From Chitinophagaceae bacterium (GTDB lineage Bacteria > Bacteroidota > Bacteroidia > Chitinophagales > Chitinophagaceae): DNA of 64,000 nt. Shown one piece after another: positions 1 to 10,596 of this stretch; the first letter of the stretch is position 1, and every line of letters starts with the position of its first letter. Both the position numbers and the translations under genes were made by a program. The notes beneath the pieces were generated by a model. The model was not told the DNA's origin. It saw nothing but the letters and a program-made list of their open reading frames with translations, and did no database searches. The stretch is from contig CANGIT010000004.1 of NCBI GenBank assembly GCA_947454155.1, positions 1-64,000 on the forward strand, given 5' to 3'.

Positions 1-3000
1 ACAAACACTTGCTCATGGGATGTGACAGGCACACAGCCTACACAGCCAACAGTTGAATGTTATCAAACTGCGACATTCAACACAAACACTTGCTCATGGG
101 ATGTGACAGGCACACAGCCTACACAACCTACCGTGGCCTGTTATCAAACAACAACTTGGAATGCAACAACTTGTTCATGGGATGTAACAGGCACACAGCC
201 TACACAACCTACCGTGGCCTGTTATCAAACAACAACTTGGAATGCAACAACTTGTTCATGGGATGTTACAGGTACACAACCAACACAACCAAATGTTGAG
301 TGCTATCAAACTGCTACATTTATTACAACGACGTGTTCATGGGATGTTACAGGTACGCAGCCAACGCAACCAAATGTTGAGTGCTATCAAACAGCCACCT
401 GGAATCCAACAACTTGTTCATGGGATGTTACAGGCACTCAACCCACACAACCAACAGTTGAATGTTATCAAACAGCCACATGGAATGCAACGACTTGTTC
501 ATGGGATGTGACGGGTGTTGCACCAACTCCGATAGTCAATAATGTTACCAGTTGCGGTAGCTATCATTGGGCATCAAATGATTCAACAATTAATGAAACT
601 GGTACCTATACCCATACCTATATCAACAACACCGGTTGTGAGGTAACGGATACTTTACATCTGACAATAGCGCCCATCATTCATCCTACTTTCATACCCA
701 TATTACCTATCTGTCAGGGATCGGTTAACAATATCAGTCTGCCTACCACATCTTTGGAAAACATACCGGGCATATGGAGTCCACAGCCTATAAGCAATAC
801 AACGAGTGGATGCTACACCTTTACGCCTGAAGCAGGGTATTGCGCAGATACAGCCGTGGTTTGCATAGAAATTCGTCCAAGGATAATTCCTGTTTTCCAG
901 CAGATTTCTTCCACTATTTGTATTTCTGCTTTGCCTGTAGCATTGCCTTCTACTTCTGATAACAATGTTGGAGGCATCTGGACAGATGAATTTGGCAACA
1001 TTGTTACTGAAATCAACGGAGCGGGCGTTTATAATTTTTACCCTAATGCCGATGAATGTGCTGACGCATATACTATCACCGTTACAGTATTGCCCAGCAT
1101 TGCAACGCCTGTTTTCGCACAATCAAGCATCACCGTTAGTGGCTCATCTTATGATTTGGATGCGGGAGCAAACTATGCCTCCTATTTGTGGAACACCCAT
1201 GAGACCACTCAAACCATTCATGTTACCAATTCTGGCACCTATAGTGTGACGGTCAGCAATGGTGCTTGTACGTCTACAGGTACCATTGAGGTGATTTTAC
1301 AAGCTGCCCAGCTTACACAAGGAGATACGACCATTTGTGCTGGATCAAGTGTGAATTTGGGTATCATCGGAACGCAGTTGGGAGATGTGATTCTTTGGAA
1401 TCCAACTGCTGACAATACATCTTCCGTTACTGTTACACCGAACCAAACAACAATCTATACAGCTCAAGTAAACGGCACTACAATTGGTTCAGTTACCATC
1501 ACTGTGATAGCTGAACCTGAAGCGCCAACAGCCAATCTAACCCAACCCACCTGTAATGTAGCCACCGGATGCATTACCATCACCGGTCCGGCCAATGGCA
1601 ACTTTACTTTAGATAATAATTCCGCAACATTTGGAGTCAATAATTGCGGACTGATATCGGGAGATCACATCGTAGTGGTAACAGGAGAGGGAGGTTGTAC
1701 AAATTCAACAATGTTCACCATCAATCCTCAACCTCATATTCCTGCTGCGCCCACCAGTATCACAGGCCAGCAAAATGTATGTAATGAACAAGGTTCAGGA
1801 ACTGCATTGACCTACACAGTGAATGCCGTGCCTGGTGCCACATCATATATCTGGACATTGCCTTCGGGTGTTACCACCGACCTGGGTCAATCGGGTACGT
1901 TCAGTGGATCGGCTTCTATCAATATTTATATCCCCGCCAACTTTAGTACGCTTGCCAACAAGCAGATTAAAGTAAGAGCTGTGAACGATTGTGGACGAAG
2001 TGCTCAATACATTTATTATTTGAGAACAGACAGGCCCAACTTCCCAGTGGGAGTCAGCCTAACAGCCTCAAGCACTGAAATTTGCAGCAGCATCATCAGC
2101 CATACACCTATCACATATTGTGTTACCCCTGCAGCTTATGCCACCAGTTATCTGTGGGCTTGGCCAGGTCATACACAAACGACTACAACGCCTTGTATCG
2201 ACATTCAATATGATAATTCATATCTGGGTGGATATGTTTCAGTCAAACCGCTGAATCCTTGTGGTGTTGGCAATTCTGAAGTGATTGCCATTCCGGATGT
2301 ATTTATCGCTCCGGAACTTACCGCAGATGCAGTGCAACCCACCTGTGCTGTTTCTACCGGAACAATCACTGTAACTTCTCCATTAGGTGCACAATACACT
2401 TACAGCATCGATGGAGGAAGTTATCAAAGCTCACCGGTATTTGCTGATGTGCCATCGGGTACACATAGCATTACGGTAGCACATCCTACATTGTGTGTGG
2501 TCAATGGTACCATTTCCGTTGTAATCAACGATCAACCAACAATTCCCGCCACACCTTCTGTTACAGGACCTATCAACATCTGCGATTACATCTGCACGGG
2601 TAATGCAGTGCCTTATACAGCTGTTGCAACAGGCGCCAGCATGTTCCATTGGTATGCGCCTTCGCATGGATTGATTGTAATCGATTCATCGGTAACCGCA
2701 GACAACAGTACTGTCAACATCAGTTTCGCGTGTGGATTGGAAAATCAGCCCAATAAGCAAATCAGGGTGGTAGCAGTGAATGATTGCGGTGCTACGGAAA
2801 CCATCATCTATTATACAGCGGCACAAGCGCCTACCTTGCCGCCTGCCTCATCCATCGTGCCGTCCAGCACAGATGTTTGTGCAGGCACGGTCATTACTTA
2901 TACATTAGTACCAGGGGGTAGTGGTTCTTCTTGGCAATGGACTTTGCCTGATGGCTCTGTTGAAATCACCTCAACGCCCAGCATCACTTTGCCAACGCAA

Positions 3001-6000
3001 CCTTCCGGCGGACAATTATGTGTGCGTGTAAGAAACAGTTGTGGTGAGAGTGAACCCAGATGTACCAACATTCCTTCCATCTCTTCTTCTGTACCGTCTA
3101 CACCAGGCATCATCACCGGTACTAATGCGGTTTGTAATTATATAGCACCCAATGGTGCATGTGCAAATTATAGTGTCAATCCGGTGAATAACGCCACCTC
3201 CTACAACTGGTCGCTGGTGGTTAATGGAACAACCACTGCTATTCCAGGTAATGGTAATTCAATTTGTTATCAATTCCCAGCTGGATTTAACGGTGGTGTG
3301 TTGCAAGTAACGGCAACGAATGACTGCGGTGTAAGTGGCGTGCGATCATTCAACATTCCGGTAAGGACTTCAGCTGCTGCTCCGGTTTTCACCATCAGTC
3401 AGCCGAATTGCAATTCCACTACAGGTACTATCAATATCATTTCACCTGTTGGAGCCGGATATCAATACATCTTGTCCGATGGAACAGTTACAGATTATCC
3501 TTCAACGGCCATCAGCGGTGTGAATCCAGGTAATTACACTTTGAGTGTGCAGAATACTTCATTGTGTCTTCTGGCCACTTCGGTTAATCTGACCATCAAT
3601 CCACAACCTGTATATAGTAGTTCTACCACAGCAGCCATCTGCGATGGGGCATCCTATGATTTCCCTTGGGGTGGAAGCACACAATCAGCAGATACCTATA
3701 CACATTCTTATGCAGCTACTGACGGTTGTGACAGCGTCGTTACAATTGTTCTTTCCGTCAATCCGGTTTACCATACAACCGAAGAGGTGGCTATCTGCGA
3801 TAATCAAACCTATGCTTTGCCATGGGATCCAACGCCAGTAAGCCAGGCAGGAAGTTATAGTCATACGTATTCTACAGTGAATGGTTGCGACAGCATACGT
3901 ACGATCAATTTAACTGTGAATCCAACTTATCATCACAGCTTTGAAGTTGCGGCATGTGATAATGTGGGATATATATTGCCTTGGGATGGCAGCACAGTGT
4001 ATCAAACAGGAGCATATACCTATGTATATAAATCTGTCAGTGGTTGTGATTCCATAGTCACATACAATGTGACTATTCATCCTACTTATATTGTAAATCA
4101 GGATGCCAGCATCTGCGACAATCAAACATTCCCGCTGCCATGGGGCGGTAATGTTTCTGACGAAACTACTTACACACATACCTATACCACAGTATATGGT
4201 TGCGATAGCGTGGTGAATATTCATCTGCATGTGAATCCTACCTTTGATACAACCATTGCGGTATCAATTTGCGATGGTCAACAATATCAACTGCCATGGG
4301 GTCAGTTTGCAACTAATGCAGGTACATACACCCATTTATACACTACTTCCAACGGCTGCGACAGCACTGTTCATTATGAACTCACTGTGAATCCGCTGCC
4401 TTCTATACCGGTGGCAGACATCGTTCAGCCTACTTGCACTTCAGCGACTGGATGTATCAATGTCACCTCTCCGGTTGGTGCGGTGTATACTTACAGTATA
4501 AATGGAGGTTCACCACAAACAGGTACCGATTTCTGCAATTTGTTGAGCGGTTCTTATACGGTGACGGTTACCAATGAAAATGGATGCAGCTCTTCAGCAG
4601 TATTTGTAATCAATGAGCAACCTACGGTTCCTCCTGTTCCATCAGGTATGAGCACAGCTACGGAAAATGTTTGTCCATTTATGGGAACAGGTACAGAATT
4701 ACAATATTGCATCACTCCTGTACCTACCGCAACTTCCTATCAATGGACGCTTCCTCCAAATGTAACCACTACAGGAGGCTTGTCGGGTACCTTTATCGCA
4801 GGGGAGTGCATCAGCATCACGATACCTGCAGGATTCAACCAGCAACCCAACAAGCAAATAAGAGTTGATGCGATCAATGAATGTGGACATTCTTCTACCT
4901 ATATCTATTATCTGAGAACAGACAGACCCACTTTCCCTGTTGGAGCTTTTGTTACAGCCTCAGGAACGGCTATCTGTGAAAGCATCAACAACCAGACGCC
5001 TATTCAATATTGTGTAACACCGGCCAGCAGTGCTGTAGCTTATGCTTGGAGCTGGAATGGTCACACAGACACCACATCATCCCCTTGCATCGACATACAG
5101 TTTGATATCCATTACAATGGAGGTCTGTTGGCCGTAACGGCATTGAATGATTGTGGAATCAGTTCTACAGAAACCCTAAGCCTGCCGAATGTATCTATCG
5201 CTCCGGCATTGACAGCTCAAGTCAATCAGCCTACTTGTACTGCAGCTACAGGAACCGTAACCATACTTACTCCAGTTGGCACCGGGTATGCTTATGCTAT
5301 CGACGGCGGGGCCTATCAATCATCTCCGGTTTTTGAAGGTGTGGCAACAGGCTCTCATACGGTTACGGTTACACATCCCACCATCTGTGTGGTAGACCAT
5401 TCAATTGATGTGGTGGTGGATGAGCAGCCGAGAATTCCTTCCGCGCCTGTTGTAGGCAGCGTGGTGAATGTATGTCAGTTTATCTGTACAGATACACTAA
5501 TACGTTATACTGCCAACGCCTACGGTGCAACATTATATCATTGGTCCACACCTAATCATGGGTTGATACAAATTGTGAGTGCAAACAGTGATTCAAGTGA
5601 AGTATATGTGAAATTCCTCTGTGGTCTGGAATTGCAACCCAACAAGCAAATCAAGGCCAGTGCGGAAAATCAATGTGGCATCAGCCCGATAACCATATTC
5701 TATGTTCAGGCACAGGCGCCTACGCTTCCTGCAGGATCTGGTATTACGGCTTCCGGCAGTAACAGTTGCTTGGGAGGCGATGTCACTTATACCTTAACTC
5801 CTTCCGGCGTTGGACCTCAGTGGCAATGGACTTTACCTGATGGCAGTGAAACTATAACCAATTCTCCATCGATTGTATTGCCCTCTTATCCTACGGGTGG
5901 TCAGCTTTGTGTGAAAGTGAAAAACAACTGCGGGCTGAGCAATGCAAGATGTGTGAATATTCCTTCTTATCAATCACAATTGCCATCGACACCGGGCATC

Positions 6001-9000
6001 ATCAGTGGGCCTAACCAGGTTTGTGGACACATTGCACCGGGTGGAACTTGTGCCACTTATAGTGTAGACCCAGTAGCAGATGTTACCTATAGCTGGTCAC
6101 TGACAACACCTAGCGGAACAGAAGCGATAGCAAGCAACGGGAACAGCATATGCTATCTTTTCCCAGCAGGCTTCAATGGCGGTGTGATGCAGGTAACGGC
6201 AACGAATGCCTGCGGAACCAGCGATGTAAGAACTTTCAACATTCCTGTTCGACCTGCAGCTGCAGCTGCAACACTTGCTGTTACACAACCCAATTGCGGT
6301 TCGGAAACAGGATCCATAACGATCAACTCTCCGGTTGGCAATGGATACGAATATGTTTTGAATGGAAATGTGATTACTTATCCTGATAACACTTTCAACA
6401 ACCTGTTACCGGGAACTTATACGGTTTATGTGCAAAATCTTTCAGCTTGTTTGTTTGCTTCAGCTACTGCGGCAACCATCCATCCACGACCTGTTTATAC
6501 TTCTTCGCAAGATACTTTTGTATGCAATGGACAAGTCATATCCTTGCCATGGGGCGGTTTAGCCAATGAAGCAGGTACTTATACACATACTTATAGTGCA
6601 GCAGATGGTTGCGACAGCACTGTCACCATCAATGTCAATTTCTATCCTTCTTACCAGGTGTCAATGGACACTGTGGTTTGCGACAATGCCGGCTATGTTT
6701 TGCCATGGGGTGATGTACCCGCCTCATCAGGATCATATCAGCATTCTTATGCTACCATCAATGGCTGCGACAGTGTTGTCAACATCAATGTGGTGATTCA
6801 TCCAACTTACAACATCACTCAAGAGATTTCGGCTTGCGACAACACACCTTACACATTGAACTGGGGTGATATCGCGTACACTACAGGAGATTATACGCAT
6901 CTGTATACAAGCGCTGTCGGTTGCGACAGCACAGTGACAGCGCATGTGGTGTTTTATCCTTCCTACCAAATCAACATCGATACCGCAGTTTGTGAAAATT
7001 CGGGATATGTGCTTCCTTGGGGAGAAACACCAACTCTCAGTGGAGTATACACGCATACGTATTCAACTGTCAACAGTTGCGACAGCACGGTTACCATCCA
7101 TCTCACCCTTCATTCCGTTGATCATACCCTCATCGATACAACCGTATGTGACAATGCAGGCTATGTTTTGCCATGGGGTGAAACTCCTGCTGCATCAGGC
7201 AGTTATAACTATAATTATTCAAGTGTGAATGGATGCGACAGTTTGGTTACGGTCAATCTTGTTATCAATCCTACTTATCACACCAGTGAGCAAGTTGCCA
7301 TCTGTCAAAATCAGGTTCATGTAATGCCATGGGGCGATCCTGTATCTGTTGCAGGTTCATACACGCATACTTATGTTACCGTCAATGGTTGCGACAGTAT
7401 CGTTACGGTAAACCTTTCTGTGAATCCAACTTATTTGGTGACTATAGATACGGCCATTTGCGACAATGCGACCTACTTGTTGCCATGGAATGAACCTGCC
7501 AATCAAACAGGAACTTACACCCATGTGTACTCTACAATCAATGCTTGTGACAGCACTGTTATGGTTAATCTGACTGTTCATTCTACATATCATATCACCA
7601 ACGAATTGAGTATTTGCGAAGGCAGTCATTATGAATTGCCTTGGGGAGATGTGGTATCAACACCTGGCAGCTACTCGCACAATGAGCCTACTGTTTTTGG
7701 TTGTGACAGTATAGTTACAGTTATTGTAACTGTGAATCCATTACCCGAAACACCGCAATATTCGGTGACGCAACCTACCTGTACAAGTGCCAATGCCTGT
7801 TTGACAATCAATAGTCCTGTGGGTAATGGAAGCAGCTATACATTGGATGGAGGCACATCACAACCGACAGAAAACACGACTTGCGGACTTACAACCGGAC
7901 AACATTCATTTTATGTTACAAATTCATACGGATGTCGTACAAGTGATATCGGCTTTGAGGTGCTGCCACGGCCAACCGTTCCCGTTATTGATACGGTGAC
8001 AGGTACAAAAAATATCTGTTCATTTGTCGGAGATACGCTTTCCTACAGTGTAATAGCCTCTGTTGCAGGTACATCCTATCAATGGAGTTTGCCACCAATG
8101 GGCATAGCATACAGTCAGGTGGCTGCAGATCAGGCATCAATACAGATAGTATTTAATGCCGACATTGCGAATGCGCCCAACAAGCAAATCAGAGTAACCG
8201 GTAGTAATGCGTGTGGAGAAGGGAATCAATATATACTTTATCTCCGTGCAGATTTGCCTAGCGCACCCGGCAGAATATCCGCTTCAGGCACCGATATCTG
8301 CGGCAGTGCGGCGAATAATACCGCTATCACTTATTCCACTACGTCTGTGTACGCTGCATCTGCGTATTGCTGGACGCTACCTACAGGCGCCACTTCGCCC
8401 AATCAAGTTTGTTCCACACAGTCATTGACTATACCTGTGTATTACAACTCTGCATTCCTGGGTGGAGACATTGCGGTGCATGCCATCAATGGTTGTGGCA
8501 ACGGCCCAGACAGAGTATTTCATTTGAGCAACGTAGCGCAGGCTCCTTTGCCACAAGTTGATTATGTACAAACAGATTGCAATAATGCTACAGTTGCTGT
8601 AACAGTCACCACACCTGTAGGTACAGGATATCAATATCGTTTAGATCAGGGCGCTGCACAAACAGATCCCGAGTTTGTGAATGTAGGTGCAGGCAACCAC
8701 ACAATAACAGTGTTCAATACGGCCAATTGTCTGTTTGACAATCAAACCACTTTTGTAATCAACGAACAACCTGTGGTACCTGCTATGCCAGAATCTCCGG
8801 TTGGTGAAAATTCGCTATGCAGCCATATTGGTACTAATGAAATTCTAACCTACACCGTAACTCCTGTTGCCGGAGCAGCCAACTATCAATGGACAGCTGA
8901 TCAGGGAATAACCATCGTGGATGGACAAGGCACCAACAGCATCACTGTTACCGTCAACACTGATTATGCCGGTGGAACAATTGCTGTTGCTGCACAGAAC

Positions 9001-10431
9001 GCTTGTGGCAGCAGCGGATATGCTTCCGTAAACATGATACAGATCCCGCCGGTTGCTCCAGCAGCCATCAACGGTCCTGCTTCTGTTTGTGAAAATGTAT
9101 TGGCAGGTACTACAGTCAACTATTCAGTTTCTCCGGTGCAAGGTTCTGCCAATTACCATTGGACTGTAACAGGTGGCGATATTCTGGCCGATAATGGCGA
9201 CAACATCACAGTGTCTTTCCCAATTGAATTTATGGAAGGAGATGTTTCAGTGTCTGTGGCAACAGTTTGTGGTACAAGTTCTTCAACTTTATTGCATGTG
9301 GTCAATAACATAGATCAACGTCCATTTGTCGCAAATGTTATTTCGCAGCCAACTTGTAATAATCCATATGGTTGTATACAGATCACATCGCCATTAACAA
9401 CGCCAGACATGTCTGTCGGGTATGAATATAGCGTTGATGGAATAAACTATCAAAATAGCATAGATTTTTGTGGTCTTACATCAGGTAATCATTTATTATT
9501 TGTAAGACGTAATGGTTATTGCATGCTGAATGCCATAGCAAACGTAGTCATAAACCAAGTGCCTGTTTTTCCCAGTGATTTATCAATCTCAGGAGTTGTA
9601 AATGTTTGTGAATATATCAATACCGGACAACAACTTTCTTATGTTGCAAGTTCTTCCTCAATCGATGCACAATATGTATGGAGCTATCCTGATCACAGTG
9701 TAACCAATTTAGGTTTGTCTGGTATCGGCAACAACACATTGACGCTTCAGTTTAATAATGGGTTTGACACAGTGGTAAATAAACAAATCAGAGTTTTGGC
9801 AATATCTTCATGTGGAACAAACGAGAATATTTTTTATCTCAGAGCTGATGCCCCATCTAATCCAGGCAGAATTATTGGACCGGTCAATGTTTGTTCTTAT
9901 TTAAATGGTTCGGGTAGCTATGCTACATATACAATTCCACTTGTTGCAAATGCAATAAATTACAATTGGATTCTTCCAACCGGATCTATAATATATTCTG
10001 GCCAGGGTACTAATTCCATTACTGTAACCTTCCCGGTTGGATTTGCCGGGGGGAACATCACTGTAGTCGCTTCCAACAATTGCGGATCAGTAACTCGTTC
10101 TATCCGTATCAATGCTTGCACTTCACCTTTTGCGGGCAATGCATCAACTGCCGGTGCAACAGGAAAAGCAGAAACAGTTAAAGAAACCGCCGAACTGTAT
10201 GCCGTTGTTTTTCCAAATCCTACTACCAGCGCTTTCAATATAAAAGTCAGTTCCACTCAAAAAGAACAGGTACTGGTGAATATTACTGATTTGCATGGCA
10301 GATTGATCAAAACACTTCGCATGTTGCCCTCTGAAACCACAAACTTTGGAAATGAACTGAGGCCGGGCACATATTTCGCCGAAGTCATACAAAATGGAGT
10401 AAAAACCACCCGCAGAATTATCAAATTCTAA
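1..10431 (+). CDS. Giant repetitive T9SS-secreted surface protein, 5'-truncated by window edge
   Basis: The reading frame is open from base 1, so the N-terminus lies outside the window; the GTG at 22 is only an internal valine. At least 3,476 residues are present. In order they are: six full 27-residue repeats with paired Cys (25-510); one isolated Cys-Gly-His-Trp module; then three long homologous blocks (from about 1513, 4396 and 7741) of PKD/SprB-like modules with recurring 'QPTC' and 'NKQI' motifs. The first two blocks each end in an array of ~52-residue 'CDN...LPWG...YTHTY...GCDS' modules. The last ~80 residues (about 10195-10428) carry the 'FPNPT...' start and the Gly-Thr-Tyr and Lys-rich end of a type A T9SS sorting domain. 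I infer export across the outer membrane by T9SS and attachment to, or release from, the cell surface as an adhesin or matrix protein. The family gives no ligand. A terminator follows directly, and the next gene has its own promoter. Confidence 0.85.
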   Translation, partial: TNTCSWDVTGTQPTQPTVECYQTATFNTNTCSWDVTGTQPTQPTVACYQTTTWNATTCSWDVTGTQPTQPTVACYQTTTWNATTCSWDVTGTQPTQPNVECYQTATFITTTCSWDVTGTQPTQPNVECYQTATWNPTTCSWDVTGTQPTQPTVECYQTATWNATTCSWDVTGVAPTPIVNNVTSCGSYHWASNDSTINETGTYTHTYINNTGCEVTDTLHLTIAPIIHPTFIPILPICQGSVNNISLPTTSLENIPGIWSPQPISNTTSGCYTFTPEAGYCADTAVVCIEIRPRIIPVFQQISSTICISALPVALPSTSDNNVGGIWTDEFGNIVTEINGAGVYNFYPNADECADAYTITVTVLPSIATPVFAQSSITVSGSSYDLDAGANYASYLWNTHETTQTIHVTNSGTYSVTVSNGACTSTGTIEVILQAAQLTQGDTTICAGSSVNLGIIGTQLGDVILWNPTADNTSSVTVTPNQTTIYTAQVNGTTIGSVTITVIAEPEAPTANLTQPTCNVATGCITITGPANGNFTLDNNSATFGVNNCGLISGDHIVVVTGEGGCTNSTMFTINPQPHIPAAPTSITGQQNVCNEQGSGTALTYTVNAVPGATSYIWTLPSGVTTDLGQSGTFSGSASINIYIPANFSTLANKQIKVRAVNDCGRSAQYIYYLRTDRPNFPVGVSLTASSTEICSSIISHTPITYCVTPAAYATSYLWAWPGHTQTTTTPCIDIQYDNSYLGGYVSVKPLNPCGVGNSEVIAIPDVFIAPELTADAVQPTCAVSTGTITVTSPLGAQYTYSIDGGSYQSSPVFADVPSGTHSITVAHPTLCVVNGTISVVINDQPTIPATPSVTGPINICDYICTGNAVPYTAVATGASMFHWYAPSHGLIVIDSSVTADNSTVNISFACGLENQPNKQIRVVAVNDCGATETIIYYTAAQAPTLPPASSIVPSSTDVCAGTVITYTLVPGGSGSSWQWTLPDGSVEITSTPSITLPTQPSGGQLCVRVRNSCGESEPRCTNIPSISSSVPSTPGIITGTNAVCNYIAPNGACANYSVNPVNNATSYNWSLVVNGTTTAIPGNGNSICYQFPAGFNGGVLQVTATNDCGVSGVRSFNIPVRTSAAAPVFTISQPNCNSTTGTINIISPVGAGYQYILSDGTVTDYPSTAISGVNPGNYTLSVQNTSLCLLATSVNLTINPQPVYSSSTTAAICDGASYDFPWGGSTQSADTYTHSYAATDGCDSVVTIVLSVNPVYHTTEEVAICDNQTYALPWDPTPVSQAGSYSHTYSTVNGCDSIRTINLTVNPTYHHSFEVAACDNVGYILPWDGSTVYQTGAYTYVYKSVSGCDSIVTYNVTIHPTYIVNQDASICDNQTFPLPWGGNVSDETTYTHTYTTVYGCDSVVNIHLHVNPTFDTTIAVSICDGQQYQLPWGQFATNAGTYTHLYTTSNGCDSTVHYELTVNPLPSIPVADIVQPTCTSATGCINVTSPVGAVYTYSINGGSPQTGTDFCNLLSGSYTVTVTNENGCSSSAVFVINEQPTVPPVPSGMSTATENVCPFMGTGTELQYCITPVPTATSYQWTLPPNVTTTGGLSGTFIAGECISITIPAGFNQQPNKQIRVDAINECGHSSTYIYYLRTDRPTFPVGAFVTASGTAICESINNQTPIQYCVTPASSAVAYAWSWNGHTDTTSSPCIDIQFDIHYNGGLLAVTALNDCGISSTETLSLPNVSIAPALTAQVNQPTCTAATGTVTILTPVGTGYAYAIDGGAYQSSPVFEGVATGSHTVTVTHPTICVVDHSIDVVVDEQPRIPSAPVVGSVVNVCQFICTDTLIRYTANAYGATLYHWSTPNHGLIQIVSANSDSSEVYVKFLCGLELQPNKQIKASAENQCGISPITIFYVQAQAPTLPAGSGITASGSNSCLGGDVTYTLTPSGVGPQWQWTLPDGSETITNSPSIVLPSYPTGGQLCVKVKNNCGLSNARCVNIPSYQSQLPSTPGIISGPNQVCGHIAPGGTCATYSVDPVADVTYSWSLTTPSGTEAIASNGNSICYLFPAGFNGGVMQVTATNACGTSDVRTFNIPVRPAAAAATLAVTQPNCGSETGSITINSPVGNGYEYVLNGNVITYPDNTFNNLLPGTYTVYVQNLSACLFASATAATIHPRPVYTSSQDTFVCNGQVISLPWGGLANEAGTYTHTYSAADGCDSTVTINVNFYPSYQVSMDTVVCDNAGYVLPWGDVPASSGSYQHSYATINGCDSVVNINVVIHPTYNITQEISACDNTPYTLNWGDIAYTTGDYTHLYTSAVGCDSTVTAHVVFYPSYQINIDTAVCENSGYVLPWGETPTLSGVYTHTYSTVNSCDSTVTIHLTLHSVDHTLIDTTVCDNAGYVLPWGETPAASGSYNYNYSSVNGCDSLVTVNLVINPTYHTSEQVAICQNQVHVMPWGDPVSVAGSYTHTYVTVNGCDSIVTVNLSVNPTYLVTIDTAICDNATYLLPWNEPANQTGTYTHVYSTINACDSTVMVNLTVHSTYHITNELSICEGSHYELPWGDVVSTPGSYSHNEPTVFGCDSIVTVIVTVNPLPETPQYSVTQPTCTSANACLTINSPVGNGSSYTLDGGTSQPTENTTCGLTTGQHSFYVTNSYGCRTSDIGFEVLPRPTVPVIDTVTGTKNICSFVGDTLSYSVIASVAGTSYQWSLPPMGIAYSQVAADQASIQIVFNADIANAPNKQIRVTGSNACGEGNQYILYLRADLPSAPGRISASGTDICGSAANNTAITYSTTSVYAASAYCWTLPTGATSPNQVCSTQSLTIPVYYNSAFLGGDIAVHAINGCGNGPDRVFHLSNVAQAPLPQVDYVQTDCNNATVAVTVTTPVGTGYQYRLDQGAAQTDPEFVNVGAGNHTITVFNTANCLFDNQTTFVINEQPVVPAMPESPVGENSLCSHIGTNEILTYTVTPVAGAANYQWTADQGITIVDGQGTNSITVTVNTDYAGGTIAVAAQNACGSSGYASVNMIQIPPVAPAAINGPASVCENVLAGTTVNYSVSPVQGSANYHWTVTGGDILADNGDNITVSFPIEFMEGDVSVSVATVCGTSSSTLLHVVNNIDQRPFVANVISQPTCNNPYGCIQITSPLTTPDMSVGYEYSVDGINYQNSIDFCGLTSGNHLLFVRRNGYCMLNAIANVVINQVPVFPSDLSISGVVNVCEYINTGQQLSYVASSSSIDAQYVWSYPDHSVTNLGLSGIGNNTLTLQFNNGFDTVVNKQIRVLAISSCGTNENIFYLRADAPSNPGRIIGPVNVCSYLNGSGSYATYTIPLVANAINYNWILPTGSIIYSGQGTNSITVTFPVGFAGGNITVVASNNCGSVTRSIRINACTSPFAGNASTAGATGKAETVKETAELYAVVFPNPTTSAFNIKVSSTQKEQVLVNITDLHGRLIKTLRMLPSETTNFGNELRPGTYFAEVIQNGVKTTRRIIKF
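25..510 (+). repeat. Six 81-bp in-frame tandem repeats
   Basis: Each unit encodes 27 residues beginning TGTQPTQP, then Cys-Tyr-Gln-Thr, and ending TCSWDV, with the two Cys ten residues apart. Units start at 25, 106, 187, 268, 349 and 430. Bases 1-24 are the end of one more unit, so the array continues to the left. Units 2 and 3 differ at only one base (the last base of the Val codon), so that duplication is recent. The conserved Cys pair suggests one disulfide per unit. Similar Cys-Tyr and Cys-Ser-Trp repeats occur in other Bacteroidota giant proteins. Confidence 0.95.
1513..4395 (+). repeat. Large intragenic repeat, block 1 (~961 codons)
   Basis: This block opens with Pro-Glu-Ala-Pro followed by a 'QPTC' module and runs through PKD-like modules to a terminal array of five ~52-residue units. 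Its modules match block 2 (4396-7740) one for one and in the same order: 'NVC', 'YYLRTDRP', 'PCIDIQ', 'SIDGGSYQSSPVF', 'QAPTLP', 'STPGII', and so on. Protein identity looks roughly 40-60 percent by eye, so this is an old tandem duplication of a multidomain segment. Confidence 0.85.
3610..4395 (+). repeat. Array of five ~52-residue 'CDN-LPWG-GCDS' modules
   Basis: Five consecutive modules of about 157 bp. Each has a Cys-Asp motif, a Leu-Pro-Trp core, a Tyr-Thr-His-Thr-Tyr strand, a Gly-Cys-Asp-Ser motif and a closing Val-Asn-Pro. The two Cys per module could form a disulfide. This array closes block 1. Confidence 0.85.
4396..7740 (+). repeat. Large intragenic repeat, block 2 (~1,115 codons)
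   Basis: This is the second copy of the multidomain block. It starts with Leu-Pro-Ser-Ile-Pro and follows the module order of block 1. It is longer mainly because its terminal array holds eight rather than five of the ~52-residue modules. Unequal exchange inside that array after the block duplication would explain the length difference. Confidence 0.85.
6493..7740 (+). repeat. Array of eight ~52-residue 'CDN-LPWG-GCDS' modules
   Basis: Eight modules of 156 bp on average, the same type as at 3610-4395, closing block 2. 'GYVLPWG' recurs in units 2, 4 and 5, so neighbouring units are closely related, as expected from local duplication. Confidence 0.85.
7741..10125 (+). repeat. Large intragenic repeat, block 3 (divergent, partial)
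   Basis: The block begins with Leu-Pro-Glu-Thr-Pro and a 'QPTC' module, as blocks 1 and 2 do. It repeats the 'KNIC', 'NKQIRV', 'YLRAD' and 'GTGYQYRLDQG' module types. It lacks the LPWG array and ends in other PKD-like modules before the T9SS tail. The right boundary is approximate. Confidence 0.65.
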
Positions 10432-10446
10432 AAGGTTTGCTTCATT

Positions 10447-10487
10447 GAAAAAATGGCTGTCTCTTTCATTCGAGGCAGCCATTTTTA
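10447..10487 (+). terminator. Rho-independent terminator after giant surface protein
   Basis: The stem AATGGCTGTCTC pairs with GAGGCAGCCATT (one G-U pair) across an 8-base loop and is followed by a T run. It lies 16 bases after the stop codon at 10431. Confidence 0.85.
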
Positions 10488-10596
10488 TTAATACACTTGC
10501 TAAATTTTTGATCTTCCACTGCATTTTACACCCAAAAGCAGAAAATTATTCAATATGTAGGATGGATTATTATTCGTCTATCTTCTTTTGTTGAAT

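Noticed and set aside
22..24. GTG at 22 as the start of the giant protein
   Set aside because: The frame is open from base 1 and the preceding residues complete another repeat unit, so 22 is an internal Val codon.
1..510. Regular repeats at the left edge look like a CRISPR array at first sight
   Set aside because: The units are contiguous, 81 bp, in frame and protein-coding, with no unique spacers between them.
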